Positions 5,684 through 13,033 of a DNA stretch of 13,033 nt are shown piece by piece (the first letter of the stretch is position 1; each line of letters opens with the position of its first letter). The translations under genes and the position numbers were made by a program. Below the pieces are notes generated by a model that worked only from the letters and a program-made list of their open reading frames with translations, ran no database searches and was not told the DNA's origin. Source of the stretch: Pseudomonadota bacterium (GTDB taxonomy: Bacteria; Myxococcota_A; Polyangia; Fen-1088); contig JAEXQJ010000308.1 in assembly GCA_023438785.1 (NCBI GenBank), forward strand, positions 1-13,033, written 5' to 3'.

Positions 5684-8600
5684 CTACTGCGCACGCGCGG
5701 CCCGCTCCCGCCGGTACTCCTCTATGGTCAGCCCGCGCAGCATGGAGAGGCGGCCCTCCTGCGTGTGCACGAACCCCACGCCCGACACGTAGGGCTCGAT
5801 GATGTGGATCTTCTGCAGGGGCGTAACCACCAGGAGCTGCAGATTCATGCGACCAAAGAGCTCCAGGGCGTAGCGCGCCGATTCGTCGGATCCGCGGCCG
5901 AAGGCCTCGTCGATGGCCACGAAGCGAAAGGTGCGCGATCGTTTGGTTCCGCTCTCCAGCCCGAACTGATACGCCAAACTGGCGGCCAGCACGGTGTAGG
6001 CCAGCTTCTCTTTCTGCCCGCCCGACTTGCCGCCCGAGTCGGTGTAGTGCTCGTGTTCACGATCGTCCTCGCGCCAACGCTCCGATGCCGAGAAGGTGAA
6101 CCAGCAGCGCACGTCTGTCACCCGCCGCGTCCAGCGCCGATCCGCGTCCGTCGAGCCCTCGCGTCCCCGGAAGCGCTCGATGAGGGCGCGCACCTGCAGA
6201 AACTTGGCCTCCGAGTACGATGTATCGTCCGACCCGGTCAGGGCGCCCTCGGTGCACGCGCGTAGGCTTTGCTGGAAATCGCGAACGTCCGCATCAGGGC
6301 TAGACGCAGCCTCCAGCGAGATGTAGCGCCCGGAGTTGTAGTCGATGCCGTGCAGTGAACGGTTAATGGCCTCGATGCGCTCGCGGATGGTCTGACGCTC
6401 GCGATGGAGCTGCGACTGAAAATTCGCCACCTCGCGGATGGCGTTCTCGTTGAGCAGCTCCTTGAAGCGCGCTTCGAAACGCGGCAGGTCATCCTCGCGC
6501 AGCTTGCGCAGCATCTCTCTGAACTCGTCGGCGGCGTCTAGGCGCGCATCCGCCTCCTGCGTCTCGACGGGGTAGTCCTTGCGGTAGGCCTCCATGGCTT
6601 TGACGATGCGTTCCGCCAGCCGGCGCGCGCTCAGGTCGCACGCGTCGATCTCCTTCTGCAGCCACTCGCGCAGATCGCGCTCCCGCCCCTCGCACGATTC
6701 GACGGTGAGCGTGTGCTCACCCAGGGCCCGCAGGCGCAGCGCCTCCAGCTTGGGAAAACCCCGCTCACGCACGGACGGGCCGGCCGCGTCCAGGGCGGCC
6801 TGGCTCTCGGCCAGCAGCTCTTTCGCCTGCTCCTCTTTCAACTTGGTCGCGGCGAGGACGCCCCGTTCCTCGTCGTGGGCCTGCTCGGTGGCGAGCACGC
6901 TGGCCTCCAACGCGGCCAACTGGCGTTCCAGTTCGCGCAGCACGTCCGAGGCCGCTTCCAGGGCTCGCCGCTCGGCTTCCAGGCGCTCGATCTCCACCAG
7001 CAGGGGACGCCAATCCAGCTCGCGGTACTCACGAAACGTGTCCAGCTTGAGCAGGTTGGCCAGCCGTTCGTCGACGGTGCGGTATTCGGCCTGCACGTAG
7101 GCGAACTGGTCCGCCGTAGCTTGCACCTGGGCCTGCAGGCCGGCGCGCTCGGCCTCCAGCGCGGCGATCTTGGCCTCGTTCGACCAGCCCAGCACGTAGT
7201 GCGAACGGTCGTCGAGCCGTTGGCGATCGTCCTTCTCGTGCCGCTCACCCCCGGTCTTGATCTGTCCGGCCTGCGTGATGGCCTGCTTCTCGCGCCGGAG
7301 CTCGTCCAGCGAGGCACAGCACACGTGGTCGAAGCGGCGTGCGATCTCCGCCTCCAACCAGGCGTAGAACTCCGAGTCCGGCTTGATGGCCAGGTGATTG
7401 AGCACGGCGCGCGGATCAACCGCGCGCGGTCCCGTGGCACGCGCCGGGCGCACGCGGAAGTAGACCAGTCGGTCACCCAAATGCGTGCGGTCCACCCACG
7501 CCGCCACGCGCGGATACAGCTCATCGGGCACCAACAACGAAAGCCCGAAGCCGTGCAACAGGCGCTCCAGCGCCCCCTCCCAATCGCGCGCCTCGGGACG
7601 CACCTGGATGAGCTCTCCCGCGAACGGCACCTGCTCGCAATCCAGCCCCAAGCCCCCGCAAAGAGCGGTGCGAATGGCCAAGGCCCGCGCTGGAATGTTG
7701 GATCGGCGCGAACGCAGCGAGGCCAGCTCCCGTTCCCACTCCGCGTGCTGCTCGGTGAGCCGCCGCAGCTCCACGCCCAGCTCTGTCTGCTGGTTCTGCA
7801 GGTCGGCCTGCCGCTCGCGCGCGCTGGTCAGCCTCTCCGAGAGGATGCGCAGGTTGTCCTGGAAGGCATCTGACGTGGACGCGGCGGGGAGGTCCGCGGC
7901 CTGAGCCAGCTCGGCGTACTGGTCGGCGCGCCGGGAACGCCCGTCCTTGTCCGCCTGTTTGGTCGTCAACTCCGCCCTGATGCGCTCGATGCGATCTCCG
8001 CCGTGCTCCGAGATGGCGCGCTTCAGCTCGTCACGCGCGGCCTGCTGCCTCCGGCGCTCCTCGACGCGCGCTTCCAGGCGAGCCTGCAGCCGGCCTATCT
8101 CGCCGGCCAGGTTGCCCAGGCGCTTCTCGAGCAGCGCGGCCTTGTGTCCCGCGAAGAAGGGGCGGAGGGCCTGGCGGGTCTCGCGCAGCTCCTGGGCCTG
8201 GCCCACCACGACCGCGTGCTGATCACAATCGGCCGCCAGCGGGTCCAGACGTTCGATCTGCGCCTTGGCTTTTCGCACGGCCTCGTGAGCGCGGTTGAGA
8301 TCGTCGAAGTGACGGACCAACGCCTCGATGCGCTCCTCGACGGGAAAAGCCTCCAGCATGTGCTGGCGCACGAAGTCCGTGAGGTTACCTACCGACTTCA
8401 TGGACACGGTCTGGTGGAAGAGCTCCAGCGCCTGATCGTTCTCGATGCCGAAGCGACGGCGAAACGCGGCGGCGTAGGAGGCGAAGGAATCGTGCAACTC
8501 GGTGTGAGGGAGATGGCGCAGCCGCTTACGCAGGTCGGCCACGTCCGTGCCGAAACCCGAGAAGTGCTCCTTGATGGAGAGCGCCTGGTCCGAGACCACC

Positions 8601-9070
8601 CACAGACGGGCGGGCTGCGCCTCCGCGTCCTTGGACCAGAAGACCTGCGCCAAGGTCACGGCTTGGCCGAATCCCTCGTTGTAGAAGCGAGCCAGAAGCG
8701 CCGAGTAGCTGTTGCCATCGCGCAGGGCCACCGGGCGGGCCGACAAGCCCGTGTCGCTGCGCTCGGTCTTGTAGTGGCCCAATACATAGGAACGCAGGGT
8801 GCGCTCGCGCGTTTCGGCGCCGGCCGCGCGGTTGTAGGCAATCTTTTGCGGCGGGACCAGCAGGGTGGTCACCGCATCCACCAAGGTGGACTTCCCGGAA
8901 CCGATGTCGCCGGTCAGCAGAGCGCTGTCGCCGCTGGGCTCCAGCGCCCAGATCTGCCCGTGGAAGGTCCCCCAGTTGTAGACCTCCAGACGGTGCAGAC
9001 GGAACCCGGCACGCTCGTCCGAGGCGGCAAAGTCGAGCGCGCCTTGCACGCCACCTTCATCTCGGGTCAT
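5684..9070 (-). CDS. jetC: JetC, SMC/MukB-like ATPase of Wadjet
   Basis: JetC is the SMC-type motor of Wadjet; its dimer hydrolyses ATP to extrude DNA loops with JetA and JetB. The 1128-residue product has a head domain with Walker A GDIGSGKST (54-62) preceded by LHRLEVYNWGTFHG (26-39), then a long coiled-coil arm (about 260-455). A hinge-like globular part follows (about 460-630, including VPFAGELIQVRPE and ERLLHGFGLSLLVP), then the returning arm (about 635-960). The C-terminal head carries the ABC signature KSGGQKEK (1015-1022) and Walker B FVAIDEAFGRG with D1054 and E1055. Size and order match JetC of type I Wadjet. The ATG at 9070 overlaps the jetB TGA (ATGA), indicating translational coupling; a longer reading that begins upstream inside jetB is less likely. 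Annotation pipelines often label this family SbcC-like or MukB-like, but the flanking DUF3375, DUF4194 and DUF3322 genes decide for JetC. Confidence 0.96.
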   Translation of the reverse strand: MTRDEGGVQGALDFAASDERAGFRLHRLEVYNWGTFHGQIWALEPSGDSALLTGDIGSGKSTLVDAVTTLLVPPQKIAYNRAAGAETRERTLRSYVLGHYKTERSDTGLSARPVALRDGNSYSALLARFYNEGFGQAVTLAQVFWSKDAEAQPARLWVVSDQALSIKEHFSGFGTDVADLRKRLRHLPHTELHDSFASYAAAFRRRFGIENDQALELFHQTVSMKSVGNLTDFVRQHMLEAFPVEERIEALVRHFDDLNRAHEAVRKAKAQIERLDPLAADCDQHAVVVGQAQELRETRQALRPFFAGHKAALLEKRLGNLAGEIGRLQARLEARVEERRRQQAARDELKRAISEHGGDRIERIRAELTTKQADKDGRSRRADQYAELAQAADLPAASTSDAFQDNLRILSERLTSARERQADLQNQQTELGVELRRLTEQHAEWERELASLRSRRSNIPARALAIRTALCGGLGLDCEQVPFAGELIQVRPEARDWEGALERLLHGFGLSLLVPDELYPRVAAWVDRTHLGDRLVYFRVRPARATGPRAVDPRAVLNHLAIKPDSEFYAWLEAEIARRFDHVCCASLDELRREKQAITQAGQIKTGGERHEKDDRQRLDDRSHYVLGWSNEAKIAALEAERAGLQAQVQATADQFAYVQAEYRTVDERLANLLKLDTFREYRELDWRPLLVEIERLEAERRALEAASDVLRELERQLAALEASVLATEQAHDEERGVLAATKLKEEQAKELLAESQAALDAAGPSVRERGFPKLEALRLRALGEHTLTVESCEGRERDLREWLQKEIDACDLSARRLAERIVKAMEAYRKDYPVETQEADARLDAADEFREMLRKLREDDLPRFEARFKELLNENAIREVANFQSQLHRERQTIRERIEAINRSLHGIDYNSGRYISLEAASSPDADVRDFQQSLRACTEGALTGSDDTSYSEAKFLQVRALIERFRGREGSTDADRRWTRRVTDVRCWFTFSASERWREDDREHEHYTDSGGKSGGQKEKLAYTVLAASLAYQFGLESGTKRSRTFRFVAIDEAFGRGSDESARYALELFGRMNLQLLVVTPLQKIHIIEPYVSGVGFVHTQEGRLSMLRGLTIEEYRRERAARAQ

Positions 9071-9669
9071 GGCTCTTGCTCTTTGGCCTCGGCCGCGGCA
9101 GCGTGGCTGGCGTAGGACTGCAGGCGGCTCTCGAAATCCCCCAGCCACTGCGCATCCACAAAGGCCTTCAGAATACGTCGCACCTCGAATTGGTCGCCCT
9201 TGCTGCGCAAGCGGCGGAGGAATCCCATCTCGACGATCTTGTTGAGGTGGGCGTCCAGACGATCGAACAGGCGCGCCTCGTTAGCCGCCTCGGGCAAGAA
9301 CACGCGCATGAGCTCCCCTATCTGCTCGCGATCCAAGATGAGACGGGTCTCGTCACCCTGCGCGTCGAATTCGGCCAGCTTCTTGCGCAAGAGAACCAGA
9401 AGCAGACTGATCTGGTAGCCCAACTGTCGGCGCGCCACCAGGCGCGGCAGGTCGGGCTCGCCCTCGACGGCAGGACGCTGGCGCAGAAAGGCGTAGCCCT
9501 CGGCCTCGTCGAGGATCAGCTCCAGGCCCAAGGGCGCCACGTGGTCGCGCACCCGTGCCTGCAGGTCGAGCAAGGACTGCCACAGTGCCGGATCGCCCTC
9601 CGCGTGCAGGACGCCCTTCATCAGGGCAATCAGCACGAGGGAGAACGCATCGCTTTCCTGGCTCGACAT
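9067..9669 (-). CDS. jetB: JetB, KITE-like Wadjet subunit (DUF4194)
   Basis: JetB is the MukE/KITE-like winged-helix subunit that binds JetA and DNA in the Wadjet complex. The 200-residue product matches the usual DUF4194 length. It has a helical N-terminal part (SLVLIALMKGVL), a central RPAVEGEPDLPRLVARRQLGYQ-type segment at about 64-86, LLLVLLRKKLAEFD (88-101) and a C-terminal winged-helix-like part with KIVEMGFLRRL (144-154) and EVRRILKAFVDAQWL (161-175). The ATG at 9669 is well supported by a strong purine-rich ribosome binding site (GAAGGAAGG, 9673-9681). It starts 39 bases after jetA and overlaps jetC by 4 bases. The family was recognised from sequence style and its place between JetA and JetC; no enzymatic motif is expected. 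Confidence 0.92.
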   Translation of the reverse strand: MSSQESDAFSLVLIALMKGVLHAEGDPALWQSLLDLQARVRDHVAPLGLELILDEAEGYAFLRQRPAVEGEPDLPRLVARRQLGYQISLLLVLLRKKLAEFDAQGDETRLILDREQIGELMRVFLPEAANEARLFDRLDAHLNKIVEMGFLRRLRSKGDQFEVRRILKAFVDAQWLGDFESRLQSYASHAAAAEAKEQEP

Positions 9670-9708
9670 CCGCCTTCCTTCTAGGTCGCCCGGGGCGAAG
9701 GGTGCAAC

Positions 9709-11145
9709 CTACCTGCTGAACACCACCAGCGGCACCGTGGCGCGGCGTTGAACACCGGTCTGGTCCACCCAGTCCACGGTTTGCCTGTGCTCGTCGTCGA
9801 TGACCGCGTGCCCATTCTCGGCGGCCAGGCTCAGATAGGCGACCAATTCGGCCAAACCGTGCTGCAACGGGTGCTCCTGCAGCAGGTCGCCCAGCGAGAT
9901 CTGCGGACAGGTCTGCAGGACGCGGCGGATCCGTGCCGCCAGTTCGAGCTTATCCACGTAGACCTGCTCGTAGAGCAGGTCCGTGGGAACCTCGGCCGAG
10001 CCCTCCATGAGAATCTGCTCGCTGATCGTCGGCTTCCACGGCGGCGAATAAAGCGGCCGTTCCATGGGCAGATCGATTGCCGGGCTCGGCTCGTCGAGCG
10101 CGGCGAAGGGGTCGGGCGGCGGATGCTGGCGAACCGCCAGGGCGTGCTGCTCGATCGCGCGGATGGTCTGCATGATGTGCCGGTTCTCCATCCAGACCTT
10201 GTCATCCAGGTAGCGGCGCAATTGCTCGGACAGACGCGCCACCGTGCGCTGGGCCACCTCCCCCGCCTCCAGCCAGTCGTAGTGGACGCGCAGCAGGCGC
10301 GCCTCCGGTTCCATCTGGCGAACCGCGGGAAGGTCGAACACCGACTGCAGCAAGTCCGAGAGCTCCTCCTGCCGCGAGGGCGACATGAGGAAGTCCCAAA
10401 ACGCCTGGAAGCTTCGCCCCTGATCGGAACCGCTGATGGCATCGCGTTCGCCGAAAAACTCGTCCAGCAGCGCGCCCTTGCTCCCCGACCAGGTGGCGAT
10501 CTTCTCGCGCACAACGCGGTCGAGGTCGCGGAAGCTCTGCTCCAGCTCGCGAAAATCGGCCAGCAGGGCGCGGGCCGTGCTCGCCATCTGAACGAAACGA
10601 TCGCGCACCTGGGCCGGGTCCATCAAGTCCACGTGGCCCTCGCGCAGGCGCTGCAACTCGGCGGCGAGTTGTGATTGGCGCTTTTCCAGCTCGGCGATGC
10701 GCGCCTGGGGATCGACGGTCGTGCCCTGGGCAATCTGGCGCAGCAGATCGAAGACCATGAGCAGGCGCGACTCGGTGCCTACGAACTGGCGTTGACCCAA
10801 ACCGGCTAGCCAGGTGAGCGCCTTTTCGGTGGCGGGCGTCAGGTCGAAATGCGCCTCGTCGTTGCCCGGCGGGTAGTACTTGCGCAGCCACCCCCGCCCG
10901 GGGCCCGCCCAGTCGTCAAGGTACTCCGAGGCGGGCCGCGGGTAGAGGTCCTCGCCCAGAGCCTCCCGCAGGTGAAAGAGGTAGTCCTCCAACTTGGCCC
11001 CCAGATCCTGCTGCGAGACGGTGCGCAGGTTGCGCTCGATAAACGTGGACTGCAGGAAGCTCGCGATCAAGGGAGCGCTGTCCGCCACGAGCAGGCGCCA
11101 CGCGGGATGATTCCGGCGCAGGGTCTCGATCGTCTGGTAGTCCAC
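9709..11145 (-). CDS. jetA: JetA, kleisin-like Wadjet subunit (DUF3375), GTG start
   Basis: JetA is the MukF/kleisin-like subunit that bridges the JetC heads and binds JetB. The 478-residue product begins VDYQTIETLRRNHPAWRLL, the typical DUF3375 opening, followed by SAPLIASFLQSTFIE (23-37). It continues with FVGTESRLLMVFDLLRQIAQGT (121-142), a short coiled coil (about 149-169), helical segments to about 310, and a C-terminal part with WKPTISEQILMEG. The start was placed at GTG 11145 because family similarity begins there and GGAG lies 7 bases upstream (11153-11156). The open frame continues upstream with low-complexity arginine-rich sequence that does not look like this family. First gene of the jet operon; jetB follows after 39 bases. 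No promoter could be assigned with confidence. All features are consistent with an intact type I JetA. Confidence 0.93.
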   Translation of the reverse strand: MDYQTIETLRRNHPAWRLLVADSAPLIASFLQSTFIERNLRTVSQQDLGAKLEDYLFHLREALGEDLYPRPASEYLDDWAGPGRGWLRKYYPPGNDEAHFDLTPATEKALTWLAGLGQRQFVGTESRLLMVFDLLRQIAQGTTVDPQARIAELEKRQSQLAAELQRLREGHVDLMDPAQVRDRFVQMASTARALLADFRELEQSFRDLDRVVREKIATWSGSKGALLDEFFGERDAISGSDQGRSFQAFWDFLMSPSRQEELSDLLQSVFDLPAVRQMEPEARLLRVHYDWLEAGEVAQRTVARLSEQLRRYLDDKVWMENRHIMQTIRAIEQHALAVRQHPPPDPFAALDEPSPAIDLPMERPLYSPPWKPTISEQILMEGSAEVPTDLLYEQVYVDKLELAARIRRVLQTCPQISLGDLLQEHPLQHGLAELVAYLSLAAENGHAVIDDEHRQTVDWVDQTGVQRRATVPLVVFSR

Positions 11146-11656
11146 GCTCAGACTCCGCCGGCTCGCAATCGCGACGAACCGGCCGATGGGAGGCTCGCGC
11201 CGGATGGCAGCAACGGGGCCTGGGTCGGCATCACATCCGTCGTGGTCACGCGAGCATGATACCCGTCCGTCGCGCGAGCGGCGCGGGCGCTCGCTATCGG
11301 ATTCACGGCTAGCCGCGAGCAAGTGATCCCTGTGCCCGCGCCAGACATCGCCTCACGTGCGTCCGCCAGCTCGTCACCCGCCATAGTCGCCCATCTCCTT
11401 GGCGCTCTTCGCGTGGAGCGAGGCGAGGACGGCAGCCTGCGCATCCAGGCTCCGCCCCAGGCCGCCGCGGGCACCCTCGCCGCCTTGTTCGAGGGCATGG
11501 CTCGCCTCCTCTCCTCGGAGGCAGGCCCGCAGGCGGCGGCCAAAACCGAGACTGAAACACGCCCGCCCTGGGCGCCCCGTGCGGGTCGAGGGTGACTCCT
11601 CAGGCGTCGCGAGAAGTACAATGTGTCTCCGAAGCGTGAGGACGGCCGACGTCTCC
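11146..11656. other. Stretch of about 510 bases without a convincing gene, upstream of the jet operon
   Basis: This region should contain the jet promoter (minus strand). A TATCAT-like -10 lies at 11256-11261 on the minus strand but has no recognisable -35 at the right distance. Three frames are open over 11320-11600. One is a plus-strand frame of 90 codons from GTG 11323 (with ALRVERGEDGSLRIQA). One is a minus-strand frame ending at a TGA at 11374 (with LDAQAAVLASLHAKSAKEM). The third is a minus-strand 83-codon frame (11309-11560). None has a good ribosome binding site and none resembles a family I know; at this GC content overlapping open frames are expected. A small or decayed gene cannot be excluded. 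Confidence 0.4.
11153..11156 (-). promoter_or_regulatory. Ribosome binding site (GGAG) supporting the jetA GTG start
   Basis: GGAG on the minus strand lies 7 bases ahead of the GTG at 11145, where DUF3375 similarity begins. No in-frame ATG exists near this point, so this site decides the start. Confidence 0.55.
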
Positions 11657-12859
11657 TCATCGTGCAGCGGCGGGCGCCCGTTCCCAGGACACCACGGGCC
11701 ACCAGCGCACGGGTGGAGGCGGGCTCGCGGGCTCGAACATCTGGCCCGGGCGCGGGATCACCACGGCGGTGCCACTCTCCGCGGCTGCGGCGAGCAGACG
11801 CTCGGCGGGCTCGGTCCACGCGTGATACGAGAGATTCACTGTCCCCCAGTGTACCGGCATGAGCAGGTTGCTGCGGACCTGGCGCTGCAGCTCGATCGCC
11901 TGCTCGGGGTCGACGTGGATGTCGGGCCAGCCGCGGCCGTAGGCGCCGATCTTGATCAGGCTGAGATCGAACGGCCCGTGCCGCTCGCCAACCTGGGAGA
12001 AGAGCGGCATGGGGCCGGTGTCCCCGCTGAAGAAGACTCGATGCTGCGGCCCGACGATGGCGAAGCTCGCCCAAAGGGTACGGTCGCCCACGACGTTGCG
12101 GCCGGAAAAGTGACGCGCCGGACAGGCCACCAGGCGCAGGTGGCCGGCGGGTGTCTCTTGCCACCAGTCGAGCTCGACGATCCTGTCGGCCGGTACGCCC
12201 CAGTACTCAAGGTGCGCGCCCACCCCGAGCGGCGTCACGAAACGGCCCACTCTCGGAGCCAGGGCAAGGACGCTGGGTCGATCGAGGTGGTCGTAGTGGT
12301 CGTGCGAGATCACCACCACATCGATGGGCGGCAGATCGTCGATCGCGATGGGCGAAGGGTAGAACCGACGTGGCCCGGCGAAGGTCACCGGCGAGAGGCG
12401 CTCGGAGAAGACCGGGTCGAGGAGCACGGTGGAACCATCGATCTCGATGATGGCCGACGAATGGCCGAGCCAGGTGACACGCAAGCCCGTGGCGGGCGGG
12501 GTCGCGAAGTCGGCGCGCGAACGTCGCTCGATTGGCGGCGGCTGGTCAGGCACCCGCTTCTGGCCGCCCCGGTAGTCGCGCAGCGTCTGCCAGATCGAGA
12601 CAAACGTGAAGGGCTGCACCGGGACCGGATTCCTGAACTTGCCATCGCGGTAGTTTGGCGAGGCGCGCATCCGCGCCAGGCGCGCTCCGGTGGCGCGTGT
12701 GCCCATGGCGGTCCAGGTCAGCGCCAGCCCCACCGCGAGGGACAGCAGCAACGCGCCAATCAGGCCCCCGAGCACGATGAGGATCACCCTCCGCCTCCCG
12801 CGGCGACGGGCCGGAGCAGTCGGAGCGCTCGGTGCTGTGGACTGACTCTCACCAGGCAT
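11657..12859 (-). CDS. Membrane-anchored metallo-beta-lactamase-fold hydrolase (UlaG / NAPE-PLD-like)
   Basis: The protein is a predicted metal-dependent hydrolase of the MBL superfamily (lactamase_B_2 group); substrate unknown. Of 400 residues, 17-24 are basic (ARRRGRRR) and 25-50 form one transmembrane helix, so the catalytic part probably faces the periplasm. The segment RASPNYRDGKFRNPVP (65-80) resembles the lead-in of NAPE-PLD-like bacterial proteins. Metal-binding motifs are complete: WLGHSSAIIEIDG (130-142), HDHYDH (H186, H188, D190, H191), ARHFSGR (H250), FSGDTG (D280) and PVHWGT (H337). The ATG at 12859 has no clear ribosome binding site, so a slightly different start is possible. 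The C-terminal tail after about residue 375 is proline-rich and poorly conserved. It is separated from the jet operon by about 510 bases and is probably not part of the defence system. A phospholipase-D-like or lactonase role cannot be decided from sequence. Confidence 0.88.
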   Translation of the reverse strand: MPGESQSTAPSAPTAPARRRGRRRVILIVLGGLIGALLLSLAVGLALTWTAMGTRATGARLARMRASPNYRDGKFRNPVPVQPFTFVSIWQTLRDYRGGQKRVPDQPPPIERRSRADFATPPATGLRVTWLGHSSAIIEIDGSTVLLDPVFSERLSPVTFAGPRRFYPSPIAIDDLPPIDVVVISHDHYDHLDRPSVLALAPRVGRFVTPLGVGAHLEYWGVPADRIVELDWWQETPAGHLRLVACPARHFSGRNVVGDRTLWASFAIVGPQHRVFFSGDTGPMPLFSQVGERHGPFDLSLIKIGAYGRGWPDIHVDPEQAIELQRQVRSNLLMPVHWGTVNLSYHAWTEPAERLLAAAAESGTAVVIPRPGQMFEPASPPPPVRWWPVVSWERAPAAAR

Positions 12860-13033
12860 CGTGTTTGCGCATCGGCAATCTCAGCCGCCGCCATCCATAG
12901 CAGACCGAGGGTGCCCAGGCCACGGGTGCTAGAGCACCGAACGGTTTGAAGACCGAGCGAAAACGCGGAGATGCGAGCAGCCCGAGGCGCGAGGAGGGAG
13001 AATACTCGACGTATTTGACCGACGAGCAACGAA
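12860..13033. other. Upstream region of the MBL-fold gene up to the window edge; no gene seen
   Basis: On the minus strand a frame of about 80 codons crosses this stretch and runs into the MBL gene in another frame; it looks like a shadow. A TTGCTC/TATTCT pair with a 19-base spacer near 13000-13030 (minus strand) is a poor promoter candidate for the MBL gene. Confidence 0.35.

Noticed and set aside
5684..9070. SbcC or chromosomal MukB as the identity of the large SMC-like ATPase
   Set aside because: The DUF3375, DUF4194 and DUF3322/DUF2220 neighbours in Wadjet order, and the JetC-like hinge segment, identify it as JetC.
3254..11353. The 14-base string GCCAGACATCGCCT occurs at 3254-3267 and 11340-11353
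   Set aside because: An exact match of this length is roughly expected by chance in a 13-kb GC-rich window, and the flanks do not match.
11638..11658. Hairpin with a bulged 7-base stem overlapping the stop codon of the MBL-fold gene as a terminator
   Set aside because: There is no T-run on either side and the stem is bulged; not enough to call a terminator.
1..13033. Mobile element, integrase, transposase, tRNA or CRISPR array
   Set aside because: I looked on both strands and found no matching protein motifs, repeat arrays or cloverleaf-like sequences.

Overview
This is a GC-rich bacterial window with long open frames, strong G/C preference at third codon positions and tightly packed genes. 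That fits a high-GC proteobacterium or myxobacterium-like organism, but nothing here fixes the taxon. No rRNA, tRNA, CRISPR array, integrase or insertion sequence was seen.

Region 1 (1-4474) looks like a sulfur-transfer and ergothioneine module. On the minus strand, read from about 3186 down to the left edge, are a small membrane protein, a three-domain rhodanese-type sulfurtransferase, a SufS-type cysteine desulfurase and the first 38 codons of a SufE-type partner, with gaps of 6 and 52 bases and then a 4-base ATGA overlap. Across a 217-base intergenic region, in the opposite direction, is a histidine N-alpha-methyltransferase (EgtD/EanA family). The rhodanese has the YCGTGWR active-site loop, and its cysteines and active-site tyrosine fall at a constant offset from those I recall for EanB, the enzyme that puts sulfur directly on hercynine in the oxygen-independent ergothioneine pathway of Chlorobium. 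I read the set as histidine to hercynine (EgtD/EanA), hercynine to ergothioneine (EanB-like), with sulfur supplied by SufS and SufE. The sulfur-supply link is inference and is the most interesting point in the window.

Region 2 (4489-11145, minus strand) is a complete four-gene Wadjet plasmid-defence operon in the order jetA (DUF3375, kleisin-like), jetB (DUF4194, KITE-like), jetC (SMC-like ATPase) and jetD (DUF3322/DUF2220 Toprim nuclease). The four genes are nearly contiguous and look intact. jetA appears to start at GTG. jetD converges on egtD with only 14 bases between them.

Region 3 (11146-13033) has a stretch of about 510 bases without a convincing gene, then a minus-strand membrane-anchored metallo-beta-lactamase-fold hydrolase (11657-12859), then 174 bases up to the right edge in which I see no gene.
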